From Alistipes sp. (GTDB taxonomy: Bacteria > Bacteroidota > Bacteroidia > Bacteroidales > Rikenellaceae), in NCBI GenBank assembly GCA_017623505.1, contig JAGAOZ010000005.1, positions 48,710-112,709 on the forward strand: a stretch of 64,000 nucleotides of DNA. The letters run 5' to 3'. The position numbers and the translations under genes are program-made. The notes below the pieces were generated by a model that saw only the letters and a list, made by a program, of their open reading frames with translations, did not search any database and was not told the origin of the DNA. Positions 45,249 to 54,867 of the stretch are shown here, one piece after another. Position 1 is the first letter of the stretch. The number at the start of each line of letters is the position of its first letter.

Positions 45249-47561
45249 TTACTCCTCCCACTTCTCGTCACGCATTGAGCGAGGACGGTCCTCTGGTGCT
45301 GCGCCCCATGCCTTGTTAGGCTCTGCACCCATCTCAAACTCCAATACCATATCGCCGCTGAATAGCTGCTCGTGGGTGAACCACGACTTAGTATATGGCT
45401 TGCCATTGACCTTGAGCGACTGCACGTAACAATTCTCGCGCGATGCCTCGGGAGCAAGTATCGTAAGCGTTCCCATAGGATGATGCATCTTCAAATCCTT
45501 GAACATAGGTGTTCCAACGCAATATACTCCGTTTCCGTGCATCTGTGGGAAGATACCCATAGCACTCATCACATACCAAGCCGACATCTGACCACTATCG
45601 TCGTTGCCGCAGATGCCATCGGGTGTTGGACGATACATCGTGTAGAGAATATCGCTGATGCGCTTATGTGCACGCCAAGGCTGACCTACGTAGTTATACA
45701 TATAGAGTATCTGGTGTGCAGGCTCGTTGCCGTGAGCATACTGACCTACGCGGCCCGTAATATCCGATGCAGGGTTTGGGCCTGTGACGTGAGAGCTGAC
45801 TGCAAAGAGCGAATCCAACTTCTCGACGAAAGCCTCCTCGCCACCCATCAAATCTGCCAATCCGGCAGGGTCGTGTGGCACGAAGAAGGTCCACGACCAC
45901 GATGTTCCCTCGCAGAAGTCATCATCTGGTTGGTAGTGGTTAGAGTAGAATGGGTCAAATGGTGTGCGCCACTGTCCCTTGCTATCCTTACCGCGCATAA
46001 AGTTTACATCCTTATCAAAGAGGTTCTTGTAGCGGTTTGCACGCTCCATATAGTAATCATAATCCTCCTTCTTGCCCAAAGCCTTCGCCATCTGCGCCAA
46101 AGACCAATCGGCGTAGCTATATTCGAGTGTTTTTGATACTGAACTTACCTCCAAGTCGCAAGGCACATAGCCATATTGGTTATAATATCTCGCACCTCGG
46201 AATTGACGCAGGAAGTAACCGAATGTGTCCTTATTAGCCGACACCTTCATAGCCTCGTATATAGCCTCCACGTCGTAGTCGCGAATACCCTTAGAGTAAA
46301 TATCTGCAATAGTAGGCACTGAATTATAGCCAATCATACACATATTCTCCTGACCTGCCAAGAGCCATACAGGCAACATACCGCAGTTGTCGTAGTGTGC
46401 CTGGAGTGTCTTTACCAAATCGTTCATCACCTCAGGATGCAGTATTGTGATAAGAGGAATCTGCGTGCGGAATGTATCCCACGGACTGAAGCAACCACCG
46501 TAATAGTCGAAATCGCCTTTGTGTACCTTTATATCCGATGAGCGGTATTCGCCCGTAACGTCGGAGTATAGCTGTGGGTACATGTGCGCAAAGTAAAGAC
46601 TTGTGTAGAACATCTCCTTCTGTGGCGTGTCGGCATCGGCAATCTCCACTGCCGAGAGTGTTTCGTCCCACAGAGCCTGCGTCTTAGCCACCACCTTGTC
46701 AAACTTCCAAGTCTTAATCTCAGCCTTAAGGTTGCGACGTGCCCCCTCCATACTTGTTGGCGAGATACCTACGCGAGCCACAACAGCCGCCTCTCCCTGT
46801 CCAAAGTCCAGCACAGCACGTACATCATCGCCCTCCAATGAGGTAATATCTTTCTGCAGGCGGCAGTGGTCATATAGCTTAATATCCTTTATAGGCTCCG
46901 AAAATTCGGCATAGAAGTAGACATGCATTTCGGGTACCCAACCGTTAGAGATGCGGTAGCCACGAACTGTTCGCTCATCCACCATCTCAATCTTTGATAC
47001 ACGTACCGTATCCCAGTCATCGGCAGGGATGATGGTGCAGGAACCCTTACCTCCGTGCTTCATATCGAGGAATACCTGGCGACTGCGTCCCTCTGGGTAG
47101 GTGTAACGGTGCATACCGCAACGTGGTGTCGCTGTCAGCTCAACGTCGATATTGCTATCGAGCAACTTTACACGATGGTAGCCGGGCTTAACCTCCATCT
47201 GCTCGTGAGAGTAGGGTGCCGAGAACTCCGAAGGGCAGCCCTCACCGGCCATCCAGTCAGGCTGCGATAGAGGCATAAACATAATATCCATAAGGTCTGT
47301 TCCGCCCTGTCCGCTCTTATGCGTGTGGCTGAAACCCTTGATATGACCGTGATAGTGTTTATAGCCTGAGCCCCAGTAGAAAGTATCAGGACCTAATCCC
47401 ACCATTCCGAAAGGAGCGGTAGCGATAGGAGTTACGTTTCCGGGGTCTGCTGTTCCTGTCATTGGACGTACTAAGTCAATGGGGCGTGTTGGTTGCTGAG
47501 CGTATGCCATAGAGCAACCCATAGCCGCCACGATGAGTAAAAGTTTTACTATACGATTCAT
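45249..47561 (-). CDS. GH92 exo-alpha-mannosidase (first copy)
   Basis: A 770-residue GH92 enzyme with a signal peptide (cleavage near AYAQQ), so it acts in the periplasm or at the surface. GH92 enzymes are calcium-dependent inverting exo-mannosidases on N-glycans or mannan. Family blocks are DLVRPMTGTADPGNVTPIA, GFSHTHKSGQG, PWDTFRTQIPL, the mannose-binding HGNEPAHQILYMYN and the catalytic region GNDDSGQMSAWYVMSAMG. The HxNEPxH motif matches alpha-1,2-specific members. It is a single gene with its own -7 box upstream and a strong shared terminator downstream. No SusC/SusD pair is adjacent. Confidence 0.92.
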   Translation of the reverse strand: MNRIVKLLLIVAAMGCSMAYAQQPTRPIDLVRPMTGTADPGNVTPIATAPFGMVGLGPDTFYWGSGYKHYHGHIKGFSHTHKSGQGGTDLMDIMFMPLSQPDWMAGEGCPSEFSAPYSHEQMEVKPGYHRVKLLDSNIDVELTATPRCGMHRYTYPEGRSRQVFLDMKHGGKGSCTIIPADDWDTVRVSKIEMVDERTVRGYRISNGWVPEMHVYFYAEFSEPIKDIKLYDHCRLQKDITSLEGDDVRAVLDFGQGEAAVVARVGISPTSMEGARRNLKAEIKTWKFDKVVAKTQALWDETLSAVEIADADTPQKEMFYTSLYFAHMYPQLYSDVTGEYRSSDIKVHKGDFDYYGGCFSPWDTFRTQIPLITILHPEVMNDLVKTLQAHYDNCGMLPVWLLAGQENMCMIGYNSVPTIADIYSKGIRDYDVEAIYEAMKVSANKDTFGYFLRQFRGARYYNQYGYVPCDLEVSSVSKTLEYSYADWSLAQMAKALGKKEDYDYYMERANRYKNLFDKDVNFMRGKDSKGQWRTPFDPFYSNHYQPDDDFCEGTSWSWTFFVPHDPAGLADLMGGEEAFVEKLDSLFAVSSHVTGPNPASDITGRVGQYAHGNEPAHQILYMYNYVGQPWRAHKRISDILYTMYRPTPDGICGNDDSGQMSAWYVMSAMGIFPQMHGNGVYCVGTPMFKDLKMHHPMGTLTILAPEASRENCYVQSLKVNGKPYTKSWFTHEQLFSGDMVLEFEMGAEPNKAWGAAPEDRPRSMRDEKWEE

Positions 47562-47600
47562 ATTTTTGGTAGTTTTTGTTTTTGCGAAATATCACATCTA

Positions 47601-47608
47601 CAAATGTA
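47601..47608 (-). promoter_or_regulatory. Likely -7 box of the first GH92 gene
   Basis: TACATTTG on the minus strand (47608-47601), about 40 nt upstream of the ATG. The nearest TTTG (47624-47621) is only 12 nt away, so the -33 element is uncertain. Confidence 0.4.
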
Positions 47609-47684
47609 ACAAAACTTTTTCAAAAGCCCCTTATCTGCTATGATATTTTCTTTGCGAGAAATGACAGAGTGAGCCCCTCGATAA

Positions 47685-47713
47685 ACCAAAAACGAGGTTG
47701 TCCCAGTGGGCAA
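47685..47713 (-). terminator. Terminator of the BI-1 family gene
   Basis: On the minus strand ACGAGGTTGCCC pairs with the opposite arm (one bulged base, loop about ACT), followed by TTTTTGG. The hairpin spans about 47692-47712 and lies 29 nt after the gene's stop. Confidence 0.7.
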
Positions 47714-47740
47714 CCTCGTCTGTTCTCGTTGTTATTACTC

Positions 47741-48442
47741 TTAGTCGCGTGATGAACCAAATATGCGCAACAGATAGAGGAAAAGGTTGATAAAGTCCAG
47801 ATAGAGTGTGAAAGCTCCCATCAGAGCCAACTTCTGTCCCATCTCGTCCACCTGACCATACTGAGTAAATATCTGACGCAGACGATAAGTATCGTATGCC
47901 ATAAGTCCGGTAAATATTCCCACACCTGCGTATGTGATTATCCAATACAGGCTGCTTGATGCCAAGAAAATATTTACAACGGTTGCGATAATCAATCCAA
48001 TGAGCAACATATAAAGCACGCTACCGACCTTCGCAAGATTCATTTTGGTTGTGTAGCCGATAAGGCTCATTGCCAAGAAAGTACCTGCGGTGGTGAAGAA
48101 TGCTGCCGATATTGTACCCAAATCATAGATAAGGAATATCAGCGATAGAGATACACCTGTAACGATAGAGTAGAGTGTAAAGAGTATTGTGGCCGTTGTC
48201 ATCGACATCTTCCATACTCTTGCCGATAACCAGATAACCAGACCAATCTGCACACCCAAAATAATCCAAACACTTGCAGGATTACCATAAATTGCACTAA
48301 GTATAGAGGTGTTATTAGCTACCACCCAAGCCGTCAGACCTGTAATAGCCAAAGCAGCTGCCATCTGTAAATAAACACTCTTGAAGAGTGACGAAACCGC
48401 ATTCGAAGTGGAATATGCGGTAGAATAAGTTTGATTTTCCAT
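47741..48442 (-). CDS. BAX inhibitor-1/YccA family membrane protein
   Basis: A 233-residue protein with seven hydrophobic helices filling the sequence from about residue 28. ANNTSILSAIYG and the C-terminal GAFTLYLDFINLFLYLLRIFG match the BI-1 signature. Conserved Asp residues near the last helices form the pH-sensitive calcium-leak site in bacterial homologues. It is an inner-membrane protein whose physiological role is uncertain. YccA in E. coli modulates FtsH. It is a single gene with its own terminator. Confidence 0.92.
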   Translation of the reverse strand: MENQTYSTAYSTSNAVSSLFKSVYLQMAAALAITGLTAWVVANNTSILSAIYGNPASVWIILGVQIGLVIWLSARVWKMSMTTATILFTLYSIVTGVSLSLIFLIYDLGTISAAFFTTAGTFLAMSLIGYTTKMNLAKVGSVLYMLLIGLIIATVVNIFLASSSLYWIITYAGVGIFTGLMAYDTYRLRQIFTQYGQVDEMGQKLALMGAFTLYLDFINLFLYLLRIFGSSRD

Positions 48443-48510
48443 ATCTTATTAACTATTAATTTTTCTGTTTTTTACTATCTAACGTTCTCTGTCGCTTTTT
48501 ATTGCTGCCC

Positions 48511-49512
48511 TTAGAACATATATTTTTCGGCTCTCACCCTCTTAAATAGCTTCAGCATATCACTCCACGCCTCCTTGCTGAGTGTTGTGCCGACAATCTC
48601 GATAACTTTTCCAGCTGCGATAGCACCAAAAGTACCACATTGACGCAGCGATAATCCCTCACACATACCGGCCAAGAATCCTGCTGCATAAAAGTCGCCT
48701 GCACCTGTTGTATCGACACGTTTTGCTGCTGCCATGATTCCGACGTGCACAACCTCGCTGCCCTGCTTTATTATCGCACCTCCTGTGCCAATCTTTACCA
48801 CTGCCAACTCACACATCTCTGATATATATTGAAGGGCATTTAGCGGCTCATGCTCCGAGGAGAACATTGTCGCCTCATCCTTGTTAGCAAAGACAATATC
48901 GACGTAATCGCGTACCAAACCTCTCAGGAACTCCAGATTCTCCTCTACCACATTGAAACTTGCCAAGTCAATAGCTACCTTCAACCCCATCTTCTTTGCC
49001 TCTGCTGCAGCTTTTGTTATCAAGGCGTGGTTTTGTACCAAATAACCCTCGATGTAAAGGCAGTCATAACCCTCAAACATCGAGCCCTCAATCATCTCTG
49101 GCGCAAGCTCTAACGCTGCTCCCAAGTGTGTCAGCATCGTACGTTCACCGTCTGGCGAAATCAGCGATACGCACTTGCCGGAGCGGTGTGTTCCACGGAA
49201 AATATGAGGCTCAATATTCAGGTTTTTAAGTGCCTGCTCGAAAAAGTCACCTGTGGTGTCTTTACCCACCTCTCCTATAAAACCGGTTTGGCATCCCATC
49301 GAGGCCATTGCACGTATGGTGTTACCTGCCGAGCCTCCTAACGATAGTGAGTAGGGTAGTCCTGCTACCGATTTTGAGATAGAGGTCTGCAACGCAGCAT
49401 CTACCAAATTCATCGAACCTTTTGCCAAATCATATTGACCAAGCACATCATCATTCGATAGATTGACCAACATATCTGTCAGGGCATTTCCTATGCCGAC
49501 AATTCTCTTCAT
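48511..49512 (-). CDS. PfkB-family sugar/nucleoside kinase (adenosine kinase-like)
   Basis: A 333-residue ribokinase-fold kinase. The N-terminal GIGNALTDMLVN, the GGSAGNTIRAMASMG substrate motif, FIGEVGKDTTGDFF, and the catalytic anion-hole motif VDTTGAGDFYAAGFLAGM (Asp base) are all present. Adenosine-kinase-type or sugar-kinase substrates are both possible. The GNALTD opening resembles the annotated Bacteroidetes adenosine kinases. It starts 28 nt after the pfkA stop and is probably in its operon. Confidence 0.85.
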   Translation of the reverse strand: MKRIVGIGNALTDMLVNLSNDDVLGQYDLAKGSMNLVDAALQTSISKSVAGLPYSLSLGGSAGNTIRAMASMGCQTGFIGEVGKDTTGDFFEQALKNLNIEPHIFRGTHRSGKCVSLISPDGERTMLTHLGAALELAPEMIEGSMFEGYDCLYIEGYLVQNHALITKAAAEAKKMGLKVAIDLASFNVVEENLEFLRGLVRDYVDIVFANKDEATMFSSEHEPLNALQYISEMCELAVVKIGTGGAIIKQGSEVVHVGIMAAAKRVDTTGAGDFYAAGFLAGMCEGLSLRQCGTFGAIAAGKVIEIVGTTLSKEAWSDMLKLFKRVRAEKYMF

Positions 49513-49540
49513 TTGTTTGGGTGTATTTGTTGAATAGTTG

Positions 49541-50518
49541 TTATATCGAAAGTATTTTTATAATCTCCAAGTCGCTCAAATCGACATGTGTCGAGTGGGA
49601 TATGGCGCGCTTAAACGGCACATAGACCAACTCGCCATTTTTTATACCTATCATCACATTTCGCTGTCCCTCGCTCAACGCCTGTATAGCCATTGCACCC
49701 ATCTTCGATGCCAAGATTCTATCTTTTGCCGTAGGCGAGCCGCCTCGTTGCAGGTGTCCAAGAATTGTTACACGAGCATCAAACTCCGGAAACTCCTTCT
49801 TGATACGCTCTGCCAAACCCATAGCACCTCCCGTTGTAGGATTCTCTGCCACCAGCACGATAGCCGAGTTTTTACTCTTTCGGAATCCGTTATGTATCAA
49901 CTCTGCCAGCTGGTCCACCTCTGTTTCACGCTCCGGTATGATAGCCGCCTCAGCACCCGACGCAATAGCGCCATTTAGAGCCAAGTAGCCGGCGGTGTTA
50001 CCCATCACCTCGACAAAGAACAATCGTTCGTGACTCGATGCGGTATCTCTGAGCTTATCCACAGCATCAACGATGGTGTTAAGAGCTGTATCGTAGCCTA
50101 TTGTCTCGTCCGTGCCGTCCAAATCGTTATCTATCGTGCCGGGCAGGCCAACGATAGGAATATCAAACTCCGACGCAAAGGTCTGTGCTCCCGATAGAGT
50201 GCCGTCGCCACCTATTACCACCAAAGCATCGATACCCTCCTTACGCATATTCTCGTATGCTATCTTGCGTCCTTCCGCAGTACGAAACTCCTTGCTTCGC
50301 GCCGTCTTAAGTATTGTTCCGCCCTGCTGGATGATGTTGCTTACGCTCTGCGATTTAAACTCCTTTATCTCGCCTGTCATCAAACCGTGGTAGCCGCGCA
50401 TGATACCTTTTACTGCGTAGCCGTTAAATATTGCGGTTCGCGTCACTGCGCGTATTGCTGCATTCATGCCTGGAGCATCACCTCCTGAGGTCAATACTCC
50501 TATACACTTAATAGCCAT
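49541..50518 (-). CDS. pfkA: ATP-dependent 6-phosphofructokinase
   Basis: A 325-residue PfkA that phosphorylates fructose 6-phosphate in glycolysis. It has [15 protein letters not shown] with the ATP loop, GGDGTLSGA, the catalytic [12 protein letters not shown], the substrate-binding [13 protein letters not shown], and the C-terminal [20 protein letters not shown] (Gly after Asp) fits ATP rather than pyrophosphate use. E. coli PfkA has 320 residues. A PfkB-type kinase follows. Confidence 0.95.
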   Translation of the reverse strand: MAIKCIGVLTSGGDAPGMNAAIRAVTRTAIFNGYAVKGIMRGYHGLMTGEIKEFKSQSVSNIIQQGGTILKTARSKEFRTAEGRKIAYENMRKEGIDALVVIGGDGTLSGAQTFASEFDIPIVGLPGTIDNDLDGTDETIGYDTALNTIVDAVDKLRDTASSHERLFFVEVMGNTAGYLALNGAIASGAEAAIIPERETEVDQLAELIHNGFRKSKNSAIVLVAENPTTGGAMGLAERIKKEFPEFDARVTILGHLQRGGSPTAKDRILASKMGAMAIQALSEGQRNVMIGIKNGELVYVPFKRAISHSTHVDLSDLEIIKILSI

Positions 50519-50579
50519 ATCTTTTCCTGTTTTTTTAACCTATAACCTTACAAAATATGTGCATTGTGCCTACCTCCTA

Positions 50580-52880
50580 TTACTCGAAATAGTCGTAATT
50601 AGGCTCACTACCCATCGTCATTACCAACTCACCACCCTCAACAATAGCCGAGAACGGAATACGTGTCGAGTGCCAAGGCTCGCCGTTGAGTGTTATGCGT
50701 TGGATGTAAATATTCTCGTCAGAGTTGCCTTTTGCTTTGATAGTGAATGTCTTACCCGAGTAATAATCGTTGTCGAGATGTATTGTAATCTGGCGGAAGA
50801 GTGGGGATGTAATATCCAACTCCGGATTAGCTCCCGCGCCACCATTCATCTCGAAGAAACCCATTGCACTCATCACATACCAAGCGGCCATCTGTCCTTC
50901 ATCCTCGTCGCCTTCCCAGCCGTGGAATGGTGTTGAGCCGTAGTAGCTGTCGAGTATAGCACGTGACCACTTCTGCGCTAACCAAGGCTTTCCTGAGTAG
51001 TTGAACAGGAATGGGGTACACATATTAACCTCGTTTCCATGGTTGATATAGAACTCTGCCGACTGACCCATTGTGCGGTCAAATACGTGAGCCGCAAAAC
51101 GATGTTTCTCGGACTTGGCAAAACCCTCCTCTAAACGCTCATTGAAACGCTCAACACCAATGAGCTCGATAAGTCCCTCAATATCGTGTGGTACATACCA
51201 TGAATATTGCCAAGAGTTACCCTCGATGAAGCCCTGATTTGAGAACAAATCAAAATTTTTATCCCACTCGCCATTACGATTGCGACGCACAACATATTTC
51301 AATTCAGGATGAAAGACATTGCGATAGTTCATACTGCGCTTGATGAAAGCCTCGCCCTCCTCCTTTTTACCTATTGCAAGAGCCAACTGACCTACGCACC
51401 AATCGTCGTATGCGTAGTCGAGCGTTTTTGATACCACACCATCCTCTGTCGGCATATATCCATATTCGATATATCTGTCCAACTGAGGATTACCCGTCCA
51501 GCCGCGACAAGGGTGGTAGATACCCGTGTGAGTCACATTTTTGCGAACAGCCTCATATATCGCCTCGCCATCTTCGCGTATGCCCTTTTGGTATGCCGCC
51601 ACCATCAGTGCTGTTTCGTGTGAGCCCTCCATGATACCCGAATACTCCAAGCCGGCTGGGCCTTTACAAGTCCAGCCATTGTGCTTGTATAGCTCCAGCT
51701 GTGTCGTTACCCAGTTATCCATATAACGTGGCGTGATGATTGACCACAATCCGTTCAAATTCCAAAATGAGTTCCAAAAGGCGTCGCCACCATACATCTC
51801 GCCCGCAGTGAGTTGCTGTACATTCTCGCAAGCATCCACATATTTGCCATTCACGTCGCTCCACGTCTGCTTACCGGCGTATGCACGATACAGATTGGTA
51901 TAGAACTTTATTTTATCCTCCTCGCTGCCGCCCTTCACTTCAATCTTAGAGAGTAAGTCACTCCATTTTTGACGCGTCTGAGAGTGTACTCTGTCAAAAT
52001 CATAGTCCAGAGGCGCAAGTTCTGCTTCCATATTTAGGCGTGCTTGCTCGATGCTGACAAGCGAAAGAGCCGTGCAGACTGTTATCTGCTTACCCTCCTC
52101 GGTGGTGTAGAGTGCATATACTCCAATATCGTTCTTGCCCGAAATCTCTGAGATATTATGTTGCTCTCGACCCTCATTCCAACCGTTCAGTGTGTGAAAA
52201 GGCTCGCTGAAACGGATGACGAAGTGGAGTTTATAGTCATTCCAGTTGCTCCAATTGCCCGAATTGCACGCCGCATAACCCTCCAACTCCGTGTCACTTA
52301 TCTTCGTGATTTTCGCATCCTTGATGCTGAACCCGTAGTCCCACTCGGTAGGGAATAGCAGGTCGATAAGTATTCGTGACTCTTTACGCTCCGGGAATGT
52401 GTATCGATGCACTCCGCAGCGTGTCGTGGCCGTTAGCTCTGCCAAGACCTCATGGTCATACAAGTAAGCAGAGTAGTAGCCTGGTGAAGCCTTCTCCGAC
52501 TCCTTAATGATACGTGAGTGGTAACCCGAATTAGCACCTTTGTAGGGCGAATCGACGGAGTTATTACCCAAGGCAAGGTCGGCTGTTGTCGGCATAATCA
52601 TCAATCCTCCCATTGTCCATGCGTGGATATGGCTGAAGCCTGAAACACTACCGATAGCATACTCATAACCTCCCATCCATACATTTCCCTGATTGTCGGG
52701 ACCCAGCTGCACCATTCCGAAAGGCTCTTGAGCATACGGACCTAACATCCAACGCGAGTTAGATGTTCCGATAAACATATCGACGTAATCGACAGGCGAC
52801 TTTTTCTCTTTGGCTTCAACCGTTGCCGGCATTATTGTCGCCAATGCCATGATGGCAGACAGGAGGTACTTAATCTTCAT
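50580..52880 (-). CDS. GH92 exo-alpha-mannosidase (second, divergent copy)
   Basis: A 766-residue exported GH92 protein with a signal peptide ending near VEAKEKK. It shares PVDYVDMFIGTS, GFSHIHAWTMGG and EDEGQMAAWYVMSAMGFF with the family. It differs from the first copy: HGNEPAH is HGNEVNM and GNDDSG is GDEDEG, so the mannose-binding pocket is altered. Such members may cleave other mannosidic linkages or mannose-1-phosphate groups. It starts 11 nt after the CotH lipoprotein gene, so the two are one transcription unit from the promoter at 54780-54811. Confidence 0.9.
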   Translation of the reverse strand: MKIKYLLSAIMALATIMPATVEAKEKKSPVDYVDMFIGTSNSRWMLGPYAQEPFGMVQLGPDNQGNVWMGGYEYAIGSVSGFSHIHAWTMGGLMIMPTTADLALGNNSVDSPYKGANSGYHSRIIKESEKASPGYYSAYLYDHEVLAELTATTRCGVHRYTFPERKESRILIDLLFPTEWDYGFSIKDAKITKISDTELEGYAACNSGNWSNWNDYKLHFVIRFSEPFHTLNGWNEGREQHNISEISGKNDIGVYALYTTEEGKQITVCTALSLVSIEQARLNMEAELAPLDYDFDRVHSQTRQKWSDLLSKIEVKGGSEEDKIKFYTNLYRAYAGKQTWSDVNGKYVDACENVQQLTAGEMYGGDAFWNSFWNLNGLWSIITPRYMDNWVTTQLELYKHNGWTCKGPAGLEYSGIMEGSHETALMVAAYQKGIREDGEAIYEAVRKNVTHTGIYHPCRGWTGNPQLDRYIEYGYMPTEDGVVSKTLDYAYDDWCVGQLALAIGKKEEGEAFIKRSMNYRNVFHPELKYVVRRNRNGEWDKNFDLFSNQGFIEGNSWQYSWYVPHDIEGLIELIGVERFNERLEEGFAKSEKHRFAAHVFDRTMGQSAEFYINHGNEVNMCTPFLFNYSGKPWLAQKWSRAILDSYYGSTPFHGWEGDEDEGQMAAWYVMSAMGFFEMNGGAGANPELDITSPLFRQITIHLDNDYYSGKTFTIKAKGNSDENIYIQRITLNGEPWHSTRIPFSAIVEGGELVMTMGSEPNYDYFE

Positions 52881-52891
52881 TGCTTACAATT

Positions 52892-54763
52892 TTATTTGTT
52901 GCGAATAAGAGAATCCATAGTGGTTAATCGCTGACGGATATAATTCTTTATGACATATACCTCAGCACTATATGAACCGAGAGCCTGATAGTTCTGGTGT
53001 ACCTGCTCATTCAGAATCTTCCAACGCTTAAAGTTGAGCTGTTGAGACTCTTCCAGCAAAGCTGCAGTTTGACTTACATACTCAAGCAAAGACTCTTCGG
53101 TGAGGTTGCTTGAGCGCATACCATCCCATATCTCGATAAGACGCTCGCGTGCTGCCGAATCCTCCTTAACGATACGATTTACCATATCGCGCACACCCCA
53201 ACTTGCTACCGAGCCCTTTGTTGCGTAGATGAAGTCACCGATATTGTTGATTGGATATGTTCGGTTGTCGTTCTCAAATGCCAAGTCATAGTCCCAAATA
53301 GGTCCTGTGTAGAGCTTACCGCTGTTGCGGTCCTTATACATATAGACGCTCCAATATGTGTCGGTGTTACCTGCAAACTCGCCTACGATAAAGAATTGCA
53401 GGAAGCTATCCAAATCCAAATACTTGCGATAGCCCTTCTGCTCATCCGTAAAATTCGATGCAAATACCGCACTCTCCATTGAATCAAAGAAGTTCTTGAT
53501 GTAAGCACTCTGCGATGCTACAATATCCTCATCATCCGGAGATTTGATTGTAACAGGCGTGCCTTTGCTTGACTTGAAATAAGATACCTCTTGCTCGGCG
53601 TATGCGTCAATCTCTATTAAATATCCACCTGTAAGATTCTCTCCCGATACATCTTCAGGCTCCATCTCGGTAATATCTACTCTGCCCTTAGCTACCTCTA
53701 TTTGGTCACAAAGCTGATAGCAGCCCTTGTACTCTCCGTTGAGAATAACATCCACAGGGTGGCAGAATGGGGTGTAGGCAAGACCTGCTCGACGGCTCAC
53801 CTCGAAAGCGAGGATATTACGCATCAGCGTCTTGTCGCCGTAGTTGTTAATCAGCGTCCACTTCTTCGCCTTTGCTGGGGCTCCAAGAGGAGAACGCTTA
53901 GAGCTAAACTTCAGACGGTAAGGCTTTTTAGGGAAGTTCCACGAAGCATTACCTCGTCCTCTTACACCTGTCTCGGTGTCGGTAAGAATTGTCTTGCCGT
54001 TGTCCGAGATGATATGTACCGTACTTGTTATCTCGTACTCTTTCGATGTAATATCCTGTGCGCCGGCCGTATTGATTACCACCGTAGGCAGATTTGTCAG
54101 CTGATAGAGCTTTGAATCATCGCCCTCGCCCTTTACACCGTAGAACTGCAACTCCGCCAGGTTACAACGCACATCGTTTGGCGAAACGTAGCGTACGTAA
54201 CGAAAACCGCGCGAACACTCTACCGTAGCATAGGTCATCTGATTCTCTGGTGCCGAGCTTTTGATGATGTGCAAAGGTACAGCGTCTATGAAATCTGGCG
54301 AGTTTGCACCCTCCAATACAGCCAATTCAACACGATGACCGTGTGCCAAACGTGGTGAGTAACCAATCTTTGTGATGACGTGCTTCTCGCCCAGGTCGAG
54401 GCCAACCCAAGTGCCCGAACGGTCATAAGAGGCGAAATATGTGTTATAGTCGCCATCAAAGACGTTAGCTTTGGTATTTACCGTTTCGCTTTGCTGATTG
54501 CCATTGTCATAGTCCACAGAGTAACGAGTTCCAATAATCTCTCCACTCAGCAGTTGTCCCTCGTTCTCAGGGTCTGGCTCCGGTTCAGGCTCCGGCTCTG
54601 GTTCAGGCTCCGGCTCCGGCTCTGGTTCCGGGTCGGGGTCTGGTTCAGGCTGAGGTTCTTCTTGGGGGTTGTCGGGGATAATGGTGTCATCTTCGCCGCA
54701 TGACCAAAGGGTTAATGCGCCGAATAGGGTTGCAACAAGCAGAAAGTATTGATATGTCTTCAT
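52892..54763 (-). CDS. CotH-kinase surface lipoprotein with discoidin-like domain
   Basis: A 623-residue lipoprotein. The SPII signal ends at LWSC, followed by GEDD, an acidic surface-export-like tail. A linker of repeated Glu-Pro (about residues 35-70) comes next, then an F5/8 type C-like beta domain (about 85-210: GTWVGLDLGEKHVITKIGY, FRYVRYVSP). The CotH kinase domain follows (RGRGNASWNFPKKPYRL, INNYGDKTLMRN, CDQIEV, GGYLIEIDAYAE, WDYDLAFEND). CotH enzymes are atypical kinases that phosphorylate secreted proteins. The ATG at 54763 is chosen because the promoter lies between it and an upstream start at 54832. Confidence 0.85.
   Translation of the reverse strand: MKTYQYFLLVATLFGALTLWSCGEDDTIIPDNPQEEPQPEPDPDPEPEPEPEPEPEPEPEPEPDPENEGQLLSGEIIGTRYSVDYDNGNQQSETVNTKANVFDGDYNTYFASYDRSGTWVGLDLGEKHVITKIGYSPRLAHGHRVELAVLEGANSPDFIDAVPLHIIKSSAPENQMTYATVECSRGFRYVRYVSPNDVRCNLAELQFYGVKGEGDDSKLYQLTNLPTVVINTAGAQDITSKEYEITSTVHIISDNGKTILTDTETGVRGRGNASWNFPKKPYRLKFSSKRSPLGAPAKAKKWTLINNYGDKTLMRNILAFEVSRRAGLAYTPFCHPVDVILNGEYKGCYQLCDQIEVAKGRVDITEMEPEDVSGENLTGGYLIEIDAYAEQEVSYFKSSKGTPVTIKSPDDEDIVASQSAYIKNFFDSMESAVFASNFTDEQKGYRKYLDLDSFLQFFIVGEFAGNTDTYWSVYMYKDRNSGKLYTGPIWDYDLAFENDNRTYPINNIGDFIYATKGSVASWGVRDMVNRIVKEDSAARERLIEIWDGMRSSNLTEESLLEYVSQTAALLEESQQLNFKRWKILNEQVHQNYQALGSYSAEVYVIKNYIRQRLTTMDSLIRNK
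54570..54653. repeat. Glu-Pro coding tandem repeat
   Basis: GC-rich low-complexity sequence of 6-nt units (GGCTCC, GGCTCT, GGTTCA and variants) encodes the PEPEP linker of the CotH lipoprotein. It is a spacer that lifts the domains off the membrane and is prone to in-frame length change. Confidence 0.85.
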
Positions 54764-54779
54764 AAAGAATAAATTTTTA

Positions 54780-54811
54780 CAAAGATAGCAAAACTTTCTG
54801 CCAACACCAAA
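54780..54811 (-). promoter_or_regulatory. Bacteroidetes-type promoter of the CotH-GH92 operon
   Basis: On the minus strand TTTG (54811-54808), a 20-nt spacer and TATCTTTG (54787-54780): a full consensus match. It lies just downstream of the terminator of the PCMD cluster and so starts a separate unit. Confidence 0.85.
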
Positions 54812-54815
54812 ATAA

Positions 54816-54847
54816 AAGGGAGTAACCGTCAATAGATTACTCCCATT
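54816..54847 (-). terminator. Terminator of the surface-lipoprotein cluster
   Basis: GGGAGTAA and TTACTCCC (54818-54825 with 54837-54844) form an 8-bp stem, followed on the minus strand by TTTTATTTT. It ends the transcript of the PCMD gene and its upstream partners. Confidence 0.8.
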
Positions 54848-54867
54848 TATCTAATATTTAGGTTGTT

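Noticed and set aside
45372-46136. 254-codon frame opposite the first GH92 gene
   Set aside because: Shadow of a clear GH92 enzyme; composition is not protein-like.
54570-54653. Direct repeats that might suggest a CRISPR-like array
   Set aside because: They are in-frame Glu-Pro codons of the CotH lipoprotein linker, without spacers.
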